The notes beneath the pieces are model-generated. The model made no database searches. It was not told where the DNA came from and saw nothing but the letters and a program-made list of their open reading frames with translations. DNA of 64,000 nt from Gimesia chilikensis. Lineage in GTDB: Bacteria > Planctomycetota > Planctomycetia > Planctomycetales > Planctomycetaceae. Of this stretch, positions 43,909 through 53,013 are shown in pieces. A program made the position numbers and the translations under genes. The stretch lies in NCBI RefSeq assembly GCF_008329715.1, contig NZ_VTSR01000017.1, forward strand, positions 62,001 to 126,000. The letters are read 5' to 3'. Positions within the stretch are counted from its first letter, which is position 1. The number at the start of each line of letters is the position of its first letter.

Positions 43909-45591
43909 TTAAATATCTCCCTTGGTGACCCGCAGAATCTCATCGATCGAAGTGATTCCGGCGAGGACCTTTTCCCAACCGGCATCCCTCAAGGTCTGCC
44001 AGCCGTTCTTTCGCGCGTAATCGCGGATCTGTCCTGAGCTGGCATGTTCGGTACACAATTTTCGAATAACTGGATCGTTCACAAGCAGTTCCAGGATACC
44101 AATCCGCCCCGAGTATCCCATTTCTCTGCAGTGTCGGCACCCCACAGGTTCATAAATTTCCTGCATCCTCTCCAAGGGAAAGTCCGGAGGAATTTTGTCA
44201 GGGTGGGGCTCATGAGGTCGTTTACAATGTTTACAGAGGACACGCACCAGACGTTGAGCCAGAACCGCTTCTACCGTACTGGCAACCAGGTATGCTTCCA
44301 CTCCCATATCAACCAGACGGGTAAAAGCACCAGGAGAGTCGTTGGTGTGCAGCGTGCTGAAAACAAGGTGCCCGGTCAGCGATGCCTGAATGGCGCTGTT
44401 TGCGGTTTCTCCATCACGAATTTCCCCGATCAAAACCACATCCGGGTCGTGACGCAGAATACTTCGCAGGCCCGCAGCGAAAGTCAATCCAATGCGGGAA
44501 TTCACCTGAATCTGACTGATTCCTTCACTGTGATACTCGACCGGATCCTCTACTGTGATAATTTTCGTTTCCGGACTTTTAATCTCATTCAAGGCACTAT
44601 AGAGCGTCGAGGTTTTACCACTACCCGTAGGTCCGGTTACCAGGATAATTCCGTGAGGCAATTCGATCATTTCGCGGAACGTGGTCAGCATATCCGCATT
44701 CAAGCCCACATTATCCAGTCGGAAAACCATGCGTTCTTTGTCGAGCAGACGCAGTACCACGCCTTCGCCGTAGATCATGGGAATGATCGAAACACGCACA
44801 TCGATTTCACGTCCCGTAATTCGCAGTTTGATGCGTCCATCCTGGGGGAGTCGTTTTTCCGCGATATTCAGATGCGCCATAATTTTCAGACGCGTAATGA
44901 TCGCTGAATAAAAATGATTGATCTCTGGTGGCACCGATTGCACCCGCAACAGTCCATCCACACGATAACGGACCACCAGCCCGGTTTCGTGCGGTTCAAT
45001 GTGCACGTCACTGGCCTGTTGCTGCAGTGCCTCTACGAGCAGTTCGTTGACCAGACGAATCACCGAGGCCGTCTGTGCCATGTCGGCCAGTTCACCGTGT
45101 TCCTCGGAGACTTCTTCCAGCAGTTCGACGCCGTCTTCAGCCGCTTTCTGAGAGACCAGTTCGTTGATGGTATCGCCACCAACACCCAGGTTCTGCTTGA
45201 TCAGATCGACGACGTCTTCATGCAACGCCAGCACCGGCTCCAGTACTTCACCACTGAGCGAACTGAGTTCATCCAGGGCTTCGAAGTCAAACGGGTCGGC
45301 AGAAGCGACCAGCACGCGTCCATTTTCACGCTGTAAAGGGAGCAGGGAATGACGAAAGATCGGAGTTGCTGGAAACTGCGATAGCAGCTGGGTATCGATC
45401 TGATAGTCTTTGAGCTCGAAATACTTCATGCCCAACTCATCGGCGAATGCTTTGAGCAGGTCTTCTTCAGAGGCGAGCCCCAGATCCATTACCACGCGGT
45501 CCAGACGATGACCGTTCGCCGATTGCTGGGCTAACAGCAACTGGCGTTCGTCAAGGATGCCACGTCGTTGGAGAATATCACTGATTTCCAT
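43909..45591 (-). CDS. gspE: Type II secretion ATPase GspE
   Basis: A 560-residue hexameric cytoplasmic ATPase that drives pseudopilus assembly. The N1 (MshEN) domain occupies about 1-140. The catalytic core has ASDVHIEP (194-200), Walker A GPTGSGKT (320-327), [13 protein letters not shown] (Walker B, about 381-393) and a C-terminal zinc tetracysteine (C453, C456, C485, C488) followed by GYSGRIGI. All are intact. Length is standard. It is the second gene of the T2S locus, 52 nt after the large secretin-N-type gene. Confidence 0.95.
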   Translation of the reverse strand: MEISDILQRRGILDERQLLLAQQSANGHRLDRVVMDLGLASEEDLLKAFADELGMKYFELKDYQIDTQLLSQFPATPIFRHSLLPLQRENGRVLVASADPFDFEALDELSSLSGEVLEPVLALHEDVVDLIKQNLGVGGDTINELVSQKAAEDGVELLEEVSEEHGELADMAQTASVIRLVNELLVEALQQQASDVHIEPHETGLVVRYRVDGLLRVQSVPPEINHFYSAIITRLKIMAHLNIAEKRLPQDGRIKLRITGREIDVRVSIIPMIYGEGVVLRLLDKERMVFRLDNVGLNADMLTTFREMIELPHGIILVTGPTGSGKTSTLYSALNEIKSPETKIITVEDPVEYHSEGISQIQVNSRIGLTFAAGLRSILRHDPDVVLIGEIRDGETANSAIQASLTGHLVFSTLHTNDSPGAFTRLVDMGVEAYLVASTVEAVLAQRLVRVLCKHCKRPHEPHPDKIPPDFPLERMQEIYEPVGCRHCREMGYSGRIGILELLVNDPVIRKLCTEHASSGQIRDYARKNGWQTLRDAGWEKVLAGITSIDEILRVTKGDI

Positions 45592-45643
45592 GGATTTGAC
45601 TCGATGGGATAACGAACTTTTCAGGAGATGATTTCAGGTATGT

Positions 45644-48600
45644 TTATCGTCCACGGCTACGACCGAAACGGCTGCTACCACCACGGGAGCCACCATCGCT
45701 GCCGGGAAATCGGAAACCACGTGAGGACCGACCACCAAAGGGTGAACTGGAAGAACCACGGCCCGAGTCACCACCACCCGGCGATGCGCCCCCCATGCGT
45801 TCCCGCATCCGTTGTTCGAAGAAACGTCGAATTTCTTCGCCACGATCGCTGGATCCGGAGGAGTTGTCCGACGGGTTTGAGCTGGAGGGAGTTGGTTTCG
45901 TTGTTTTCTTACGCGAATCACTGCCGGTGGTACTGACACTGACATTGGGGAGCAGGGAAGTTAAGGCATTCTGAATCAGAGCCGAGTTGCCGTTATTCAA
46001 CGTGACAACACGCACTGACTTGCGTGACATTTGCGCGGAGTAATCAAGCTCGCGTACCAGAGTCTCGATCTCCTGGAACAGAGAGTCATTCGCAGACACC
46101 AGTAACTGGTTAGCATTGGCATCCACACTGACGGCCAGCTTGGCCTCGGGTGGCTGTGCGCTCTGTGAATTCTGAGATCCCCGCCCGCCCATCATTGCAG
46201 CAAAGGGATTGCCACCCCGCGAGTTATTCTGCTGCCGGGGTGCTTCCATATAGTCTTTGTAAAGCTCTTTGACGATATTCGCGACTTCCGTCGCAGACGC
46301 ATATTCTACGGGGATAATGCCAGGAGAACGATCCCGCAGTGAGTCGGGGAGTTCGGAAGCATCCAGCACTTTGAGCATCTGTTCGACCGAACGCACCTTA
46401 TCGGGAGGTCCTGTGACATACAGAGCATTGGAACGTGCCTCTGGGATAATGCGCAGTGTCTGTGGCCCCATCCCCAGTGTGGACAGTCCAGTTGCATCCA
46501 TCAGCCCGCCCCCAATCGAAGAGATCCCGCTGAACATCCCGGAATCACTGGCAGTATCGGAAACGGAACTGCTGGGAAAGAGACTTTCCAGCATCTTGGC
46601 TGTGGCTGTCGCATCAGCAGAACGGAGATAAAAAACCGTCCACTGATTTTTAGGAGGGATCGCCTGAGTCAAGGCATCGATCATTTTCTCCAGTCGATCC
46701 AGGGCTTCCTGGTCGGTGGATGTGATAATCAGATTATCCCCGTTGGTGGAAACTGCGATCGGATTTTTCTTTGAGGAGCCTGCTGCTTCAGGTGTTTTGT
46801 TCTCTGGTTGCGTAACAGGCTTTTCTGGCTCAGACTTTGCCTCTGTATCAGATTCTGTCTGCTGCTCGCTGGCGGTGAACAGGAACCGAGTCTGATCGGA
46901 GTCGGTTTTACGGTGTTCCTGCTTGATCGGTCGATCCATTGGAGTGCTGATATTCCGTGATGGATTACGAAAACCCCGGTTCCGAGTAGGATTCTCATCT
47001 TCTCCCAACACGCGTTCCCGGATCTGATTTTCCTGTGAGGGAACAACAATGCGAATTGGGTTCTCATCACCTGACGAGGCTGACCAGAGCTTATCAATCA
47101 GTTGCATGATTTCACGTGAATCCCGACCTCCCAGAGGGATCGTGCGAATGGGACCACGATCAGCATTTTCCTGGGCTCTGCCAGTGCCATCCTCACCCAG
47201 TTGGGCCAGCAGAGCTTTGACCTGAATCACCTGATCCGGAGTTCCCCGAACCAACAATCGCCGCCCCAGAAGATCGGCTTCGATCGTGGGAGCGTCGTTT
47301 CCATCCCGCAAAAACAGGGAACGTAAGGTCGTGGTTGCAGAGAGGGGATCCAGCTTACTCAGGTTGATGACTGAGACAGACTGACTGCCCCCTTCGCCAT
47401 CCAACTGTCGGATTAATTCATCAATCTCCTGGTGTTCCTTGGGAGTCGCCACGATATGAATCTTATTATTCCGACCATCTTCATTAACAACGACTCCCGG
47501 CATCATCGCATCAAGGGTCTTGGTCACTTCCCGCGGATCCGAAGAATTGACAGAGTAAACCCGCAGGTAAGGCTTGTTTCCACCGGGGGCCAGCATGTTG
47601 CCTTCGTCGACATCAATCGATTTGATAATTTCTTCCGCCAGTTTAAGCTGGGCGGGTGTCGCAGTTACCAGCAGCCGATTTGTACGCGGGTCCGCTGTCA
47701 CCTGTGTTGTCGAATCTTTCGTCGGCGTCTGTGGAGGGGGTGAACTGTCTCGACTGCTGCGACGTCGATAATCATAGTAGCGTGAAGAAGAGGAGGACGA
47801 GCTGGCACTTACATTCTGGGTAGCCGAGGGCAGCCCGAACTGGTTGCGCACAATTTTCTCAGCCTCATTGGAATCGATAAACTTCAATTCAAACGCGCGG
47901 AATGCAAGATCGGTAGGACCGGCATTCGCAATGGCACCTTCCAGCAGTTTTTTCACACGCTGCAGGTTGCTGCCGATATCGGTAACGATAATCGAATTGG
48001 CTGTTTTCAATGCAACGGACTTACCCTGGGGGCCCAGAATGGCCTGGACTTCTTTGGCGACCTGATCGATGTCGACTCCCTCCAGCTGGAAGCTCACGCT
48101 CATCAGTTCATTTTTGCCTCGCTGGGGTAGCTCACTGGCATCGACAATGGGTACCAGGTTGGGTGGAATGCCGTTATCGATGTTCAGAACGACCAGGAAC
48201 TGATTCCGCCGAACAATGACATAGCCTTTCTGCAACAGATATCCGTTAATGATATCCAGCGCTTCGGTGGGAGTGTAAGAACCCTGATCGTAGTAGTTGA
48301 AGGTCCCCGGAGGCACATCGTTGAGATCGAGCGTATAGCCTGCGGACTCAGCGAACAACTTCAGGACATCGCCCCAGGGAGCAAATCGGAAGTTGAACGA
48401 CATCTTGCCAACTTCACCCGGCTTTTTCGCAGGAACCGTTTTCTCATCCGCTTCGTTCTCAGCTATTGCCACTGGTTTAGCACCGAAAGAGATGCTGCGG
48501 TCTTCAGGCTTGAGCCCTTCCGGTTCAACGGGGATCTGCGGTCTTGGTCGCGGGGCAGCTCCAGGGGTACTGCTGACAGAGGGAGCCGTACCCGGGGTCG

Positions 48601-49405
48601 CTGTGCTTTCTGCTGTGACCAGAGCGGGGCCGAGCATCTGCTTCCACTGAGACTTTTGATCTGGAGTCAGGACCGCCTCAATTTTCTGGTCGAATTCCTG
48701 CTGCACTTTTTCCCGTTCTTCCGAGGTAGCTCGTCGCCCCAGATCCCGACGGGCATCCGAACGCTGTTCTTCAAGTTCTTTGATCTTCGCCAACTGCTCA
48801 TCGGTCAGCTTGAGCTGTTTGCCGGTTTCGTCGTCGGTCAGCTGACGATATCCGTTTTCCTGCAGCTGCAGCTGTTTCAGGCGTGCTGACTGCTTTTCAT
48901 TCAGGAGACCCCAGAGTTTGGCTTCGCCTTCCGTGCGCTGTTTCTCAAAGGAAGCACTCATTTCTTCGCGGACTTTGGTCCGCTCTTCGTCGGTCTGGGC
49001 ATCCCGCATGCGGTTCATGAAGGGTTCCATCGACTCGCGACTGGGACGCATTGACTGGGCTGCTTCCTGGAGCTGTTTGATCTGATCTTCGGTGAGCTGG
49101 AGTTCCTTCTGAATCTCTTCCCGCGTCACCATGAAGCCAATCGCTCCTCGGAAGCCGCTGAAACCCCCTCCGCCAAACCCACCGCGAAATCCGCCTCGGT
49201 CGCCTCCGAAGCCACCTCTGCCCCCAAAGCGACTTCGGTCACCACCGAAGCCTCCGCGGTCCCGTCGGCCTCCAAAACCACCTCGGTCTTCAGAGTCACT
49301 GGAAGGTTCCTGGGCAAGAAGCACTGAGTGTACAGATTCTGAACACACGAAGGTGAAAGAGAGTACGCTGAGCACGAAGAACTGGTATTTCATTTTACGA
49401 GTCAT
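45644..49405 (-). CDS. Large secretin-N-domain protein with Gly/Arg-rich ends
   Basis: A 1,253-residue exported protein (signal peptide about 1-31). Residues 40-88 are GGFGGxR repeats. Residues 95-265 form a CpxP/Spy-like helical region (REEIQKELQLTEDQIKQLQ repeated, then LTDEQLAKIKELEEQR). Residues 330-1130 carry many secretin N-domain modules (FNFRFAPWGDVLKLFAES, TNRLLVTATPAQLK, ARSNALYVTGPPDKV, NANQLLVSANDSLF). No secretin barrel signature follows; the C-terminal tail is Gly/Ser/Arg-rich. It is the first gene of the T2S run, so it may form a periplasmic scaffold or gate with GspD. Function inferred. Confidence 0.75.
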   Translation of the reverse strand: MTRKMKYQFFVLSVLSFTFVCSESVHSVLLAQEPSSDSEDRGGFGGRRDRGGFGGDRSRFGGRGGFGGDRGGFRGGFGGGGFSGFRGAIGFMVTREEIQKELQLTEDQIKQLQEAAQSMRPSRESMEPFMNRMRDAQTDEERTKVREEMSASFEKQRTEGEAKLWGLLNEKQSARLKQLQLQENGYRQLTDDETGKQLKLTDEQLAKIKELEEQRSDARRDLGRRATSEEREKVQQEFDQKIEAVLTPDQKSQWKQMLGPALVTAESTATPGTAPSVSSTPGAAPRPRPQIPVEPEGLKPEDRSISFGAKPVAIAENEADEKTVPAKKPGEVGKMSFNFRFAPWGDVLKLFAESAGYTLDLNDVPPGTFNYYDQGSYTPTEALDIINGYLLQKGYVIVRRNQFLVVLNIDNGIPPNLVPIVDASELPQRGKNELMSVSFQLEGVDIDQVAKEVQAILGPQGKSVALKTANSIIVTDIGSNLQRVKKLLEGAIANAGPTDLAFRAFELKFIDSNEAEKIVRNQFGLPSATQNVSASSSSSSSRYYDYRRRSSRDSSPPPQTPTKDSTTQVTADPRTNRLLVTATPAQLKLAEEIIKSIDVDEGNMLAPGGNKPYLRVYSVNSSDPREVTKTLDAMMPGVVVNEDGRNNKIHIVATPKEHQEIDELIRQLDGEGGSQSVSVINLSKLDPLSATTTLRSLFLRDGNDAPTIEADLLGRRLLVRGTPDQVIQVKALLAQLGEDGTGRAQENADRGPIRTIPLGGRDSREIMQLIDKLWSASSGDENPIRIVVPSQENQIRERVLGEDENPTRNRGFRNPSRNISTPMDRPIKQEHRKTDSDQTRFLFTASEQQTESDTEAKSEPEKPVTQPENKTPEAAGSSKKNPIAVSTNGDNLIITSTDQEALDRLEKMIDALTQAIPPKNQWTVFYLRSADATATAKMLESLFPSSSVSDTASDSGMFSGISSIGGGLMDATGLSTLGMGPQTLRIIPEARSNALYVTGPPDKVRSVEQMLKVLDASELPDSLRDRSPGIIPVEYASATEVANIVKELYKDYMEAPRQQNNSRGGNPFAAMMGGRGSQNSQSAQPPEAKLAVSVDANANQLLVSANDSLFQEIETLVRELDYSAQMSRKSVRVVTLNNGNSALIQNALTSLLPNVSVSTTGSDSRKKTTKPTPSSSNPSDNSSGSSDRGEEIRRFFEQRMRERMGGASPGGGDSGRGSSSSPFGGRSSRGFRFPGSDGGSRGGSSRFGRSRGR

Positions 49406-49721
49406 ATTTAATCACAATTCTGCGATAAAACGGCAAAGAAGTGCAAATAAGATATTCTTTTGATCATTATGCTAGAACTGCAGAAAATCAATTACAAGAT
49501 AAAAAATTCGACTCAGTTAGTATCACCTTATACCCCAAGGAGTTATGGACCGTTTCAAGGATCCACCGATTCTTCCGGAATGAAGCGATCTTTTCTCCAG
49601 GGTCTGGTGTTTCTATGTTAGAGTCTGAAACGGGGTTATTACAGCTTATTTCAAAAGATGCGCAAATTCCCTGTCTCTGTTTATTAAACACGGTTTTTGA
49701 CTCGAAAGACCGCTCTATTTC
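49406..49721. other. Intergenic region, 316 nt, between divergent genes
   Basis: AT-rich, with no convincing gene. It should contain promoters for the T2S run (minus) and the EF-hand gene (plus). A 114-codon frame starting at 49441 overlaps the EF-hand gene and has no recognisable pattern. Confidence 0.45.
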
Positions 49722-50837
49722 ATGTGGAGCCAGAAAATGTTCCGGTTTGTCCGATATTTCGTTCCAGTTGTACTGCTGGTAACGTTCAGTGCTGATCTGT
49801 CATATGCGCAGCCTGGAGGTGACAGTCGCTCACGAGGGTTCATGTCCTTTCTGGATCGCAATCGGAATGGTGTCATCGAGCCCGATGAATTTGATCGGAT
49901 GCCGGGCCGCTTTAAAGAGATGCTCGAATCAGCGGGTGTTGACACCTCCCGCAGCATGACAGCTCAGGAATATGAACGTGTCATGCCACGCGTGATGGAA
50001 CAGATGCGGAGCCGTCGTGGCTCTTTCGGCGGCGGTGATCGAGGTGACAGTGATGACCGAAATCGCTCCGGTTTTTCCCGCGGTTTTGGTGGTTCTGGTT
50101 TCGGCGGGCCTCCCAGCTCCTTTTCCCGTTCCCGGGGAGATGACGACGATGATCGCGATGATAGCTCGCGGGGCGGCTTTGATCGGGACTCCATGCGAGG
50201 ACGCTACGGATCATTCCAATCAGATCGAGGTCGTGACGAGGGCGATTCACGCAGCCGCTCCAGCAGTTCACAAAAGGAACCCAGCAAACCGGTACGGACC
50301 ACAGTGGATCTGAATTCAGATTTTGTACCCCACGATACCGACCAGGACGGGCAGATCGGACTTTATGAGTGGCGGAAAAACAACCCCGGCAAGTTGTCAG
50401 AGTTCTTCTCCATGGACCTTAACGGTGACGGGTTTCTGACTCCGAAGGAAATTCAGCTCTCCAAAGCGGGTACCCCGCAGAGAAGTGCTGCCTCATTCAT
50501 GTTCGCCTTGAACTCTGGACAATCAGGAACTTCCCAGCCAGCTCCACAGGAGTCCTCCGCGAGCGCGACTCCAGCTTCAGCATCCAAATCAGCAGAACAG
50601 TCTGCTCAGACGACAGCAGAAACAAAACCTGTGGCCCCCAGTTCCGACCCGATGGTCAGCCAGGCGAATTACTTCTTTAAACTGCTGGATCGCGACAAAG
50701 ATAATTCGATCTCTGCAGAAGAATGGAAGAAGAGCCGATCCATGCGACGCATGTTCGAAGAAGCCAGCGTCGACCTGACTGTGACCATGTCGCAGGAACA
50801 GTTTGTCAAGCATTATATCGCGATCAAAAAAGATTGA
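49722..50837 (+). CDS. Secreted EF-hand protein with Gly/Arg/Asp/Ser-rich middle
   Basis: A 371-residue exported protein (signal peptide about 1-29). EF-hand calcium-binding loops occur in order: DRNRNGVIEPDEF near residue 45, DTDQDGQIGLYEW near 203, DLNGDGFLTPKEI near 227 and DRDKDNSISAEEW near 325. Between them (about 95-190) lies a Gly/Arg/Asp/Ser-rich disordered region. It is divergent from the T2S-locus gene whose termini show similar composition, which suggests a linked envelope role, but this is only circumstantial. Confidence 0.8.
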   Translation: MWSQKMFRFVRYFVPVVLLVTFSADLSYAQPGGDSRSRGFMSFLDRNRNGVIEPDEFDRMPGRFKEMLESAGVDTSRSMTAQEYERVMPRVMEQMRSRRGSFGGGDRGDSDDRNRSGFSRGFGGSGFGGPPSSFSRSRGDDDDDRDDSSRGGFDRDSMRGRYGSFQSDRGRDEGDSRSRSSSSQKEPSKPVRTTVDLNSDFVPHDTDQDGQIGLYEWRKNNPGKLSEFFSMDLNGDGFLTPKEIQLSKAGTPQRSAASFMFALNSGQSGTSQPAPQESSASATPASASKSAEQSAQTTAETKPVAPSSDPMVSQANYFFKLLDRDKDNSISAEEWKKSRSMRRMFEEASVDLTVTMSQEQFVKHYIAIKKD

Positions 50838-50873
50838 TCTGGCCGAAAACGCTTGGACATCACTTCGATACCT

Positions 50874-52751
50874 TCAAGGTTTGGGCTGGGGTAAAGCGTC
50901 TCGCTTTTGTCCGCGTTCTCTGTTGCGTCGCGCACGTCGTTCCTGATTCCGATCAAACTGCTTCCCGATGGAAACTCCCAGCAGCTTCAGATAGCCCTCG
51001 TCAAACTGGAAACGCGAGCGGACTCCGGTTTCTGTCGGTTGAGTTGTGATGAGCACCAGATCATTTTCTGAAGTGAAGATTCCGTCAAGGATTTTCATGA
51101 TTTCACTTTCATTGATCTCCGCTTCTGAGAACAACTGCAGCCAGGGCTTGATATGGAACTCAAACTGAAACGGAGCCGTCCGCTGGACCTTGCGTTCTTC
51201 GGGGGTTGCAGTATGGATCCGCTCGATAGCTTCATTCAGAGCGGCAACCGCGATCTCAGTTCCCATCGCAAACCAGATGACTTCAGAATCGGCGCCCACA
51301 TATAACGAGGGGACACCGCCGAGGAATCGTCGCTGTCGATCATCGGCATTTTTTACATCAGGTTGTAACTGATGCAGGCCAATTCCCTGAACGGTTTCTG
51401 CGTTTGTAAAAATGCGGGCCTTGTTATCAGGATTCTTCTCGACCCGGTTGATCATATCGAGCAGAGCAGCGGGCAGGTTTGACGACGGAGCTACTTTAAT
51501 GCCGCCGATCAGGGCAAATTTTTTGGACGGGGTCGAAACCAGTTGCACAAAGGCATCAATATGGCCTTTATTAACCTGAGATTTGACAGGGGCAAAGAAC
51601 TGCTGGACGGAATTCGTCTGCTGAAGCCGCTCATCAGCAGTAAGCAATTTTTCACTCAACTGTGTTTCAAAATAATTCAAATAATTGAGATAGGATTTGC
51701 GATCGCGACGGGGCATGATGACGGAAACAGACGCCGCCAGTGGTAATGTTTCGCGGGCCGTCACGACGCTGAAATAACTGGCCTGGCCTGGCAGGTTTTT
51801 CATGCTGCGTGCCAGATCACTGTTGGGACGGGCCTTGATCAACAGATCGACAAATCCCTGCTTCTGTACTTTGTCGATATGGGCCCCCAGTGTCAGTTGC
51901 TGTGCTTCATTGAGAAAATATTCAATGTTCTCCAGGTTCTGCTTGCCCGACATTCTCCGCAGTTCGTAAGCCGCATTGGATTCACCGTCCCGCTGTTGCA
52001 ACTGTGTTTCGATTGCCGTGCGGAAAAAGCCCAGAAACGTGGTCCGCATCAGTTCTGGAATTGAACTCATATCAAGTTGTGCAGCCGCGTCGAATTGAGT
52101 CGTCAGTTGCTGATATTGTTGAGCAGGATCTTTGAACTGATGTGTTTCAAAGACTTCCAGATCGAGCGACGCCTCTCCCCGCTGATGAAACTGATGGGCA
52201 TATTTATCTTCGATGCGAAAGTAAAAGGCGCTGTTGCCCGCTTCGACCACATACAAACCTTCTTCGCGAGGCAGACGCTCTTCTGCATTCATGAAACCGG
52301 GCAGAATACTCTGAAAAGTTTCAATGAAGGAACTGATTTTCGAGACGGGATAATAAGGAATAAAGACCGGCTGAGGCAGCAGGCCTGTTTTCAGGTATAA
52401 TTCGAAACCCAGATTGCGATTCTGATCGAGGCCCTCCAGGTCGTTTACATTTGCCAGTGAGGCTGAAGCAATCTCAGCAATTTCAGGTCGCTCTGCCAGT
52501 TCAAAAATGAAGTCGATATCCTGCAGGATCCGCTCCACACTGGCAACATTCACCACGATGACAGGTTTGGGTAACAGAGCCTCGACAGGCTGATTTGTTT
52601 TATCCTGCCCCTCATCCTTTTTTTCCTGGTCTGATTCCTGTGCCGGTAATGAGCCGCAAAAGAACAGGGACATCAGTAAGGTCAGGCTAAACACGCAGCG
52701 CCAGCCGAATTGTCGTTGAGTTAAGCTCGGAGCAGAATATGGAAAAATCAT
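50874..52751 (-). CDS. Large secreted protein of unknown function
   Basis: A 625-residue exported protein if started at ATG 52751, which has AAGGGA 6 nt upstream; a GTG at 52781 is less likely. The signal peptide (about residues 17-37) ends SLPAQ. The body is a mixed alpha/beta protein with no motif I recognise (PVIVVNVASVERILQDIDFIFELA near residue 65, then GLLPQPVFIPYYPVSKI). The tail is basic and low complexity (RRARRNRERGQKRD). It is convergent with the EF-hand gene. Confidence 0.65.
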   Translation of the reverse strand: MIFPYSAPSLTQRQFGWRCVFSLTLLMSLFFCGSLPAQESDQEKKDEGQDKTNQPVEALLPKPVIVVNVASVERILQDIDFIFELAERPEIAEIASASLANVNDLEGLDQNRNLGFELYLKTGLLPQPVFIPYYPVSKISSFIETFQSILPGFMNAEERLPREEGLYVVEAGNSAFYFRIEDKYAHQFHQRGEASLDLEVFETHQFKDPAQQYQQLTTQFDAAAQLDMSSIPELMRTTFLGFFRTAIETQLQQRDGESNAAYELRRMSGKQNLENIEYFLNEAQQLTLGAHIDKVQKQGFVDLLIKARPNSDLARSMKNLPGQASYFSVVTARETLPLAASVSVIMPRRDRKSYLNYLNYFETQLSEKLLTADERLQQTNSVQQFFAPVKSQVNKGHIDAFVQLVSTPSKKFALIGGIKVAPSSNLPAALLDMINRVEKNPDNKARIFTNAETVQGIGLHQLQPDVKNADDRQRRFLGGVPSLYVGADSEVIWFAMGTEIAVAALNEAIERIHTATPEERKVQRTAPFQFEFHIKPWLQLFSEAEINESEIMKILDGIFTSENDLVLITTQPTETGVRSRFQFDEGYLKLLGVSIGKQFDRNQERRARRNRERGQKRDALPQPKP

Positions 52752-53013
52752 ACGATCCCTTTTCACAGACGTGAGTTTCACCAGAAATTTTCAGAAGCCC
52801 GGCCCATCGCCCACAAGATCTGATTGTATTTAGAGACCAGCACAGCCACTGATTTTGTGCAATATTCTGTGCCAGAGAAGCCGGGGCGAAACAGGCCTGC
52901 TGTCGCGCTATCATCCTGTATACCCCTGAAAAAATCAAATAGATTCAGGGAATCCGGAATTTTAGATCAGCGTGAGTCGCAAGGGCGTCTGAGTTGTGAA
53001 ACACGCCAATGCG

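Noticed and set aside
44044-44907. 287-codon frame opposite gspE
   Set aside because: Shadow of a strongly conserved ATPase gene; His/Asn/Arg-rich composition typical of antisense frames.
49120-49310. Repetitive GGxGGx DNA suggesting a repeat array or CRISPR-like element
   Set aside because: It is the coding sequence for a Gly/Arg-rich segment; repeats are irregular, without fixed spacers.
49441-49782. Frame in the gap before the EF-hand gene
   Set aside because: Overlaps the EF-hand start, no ribosome site, no recognisable domain.
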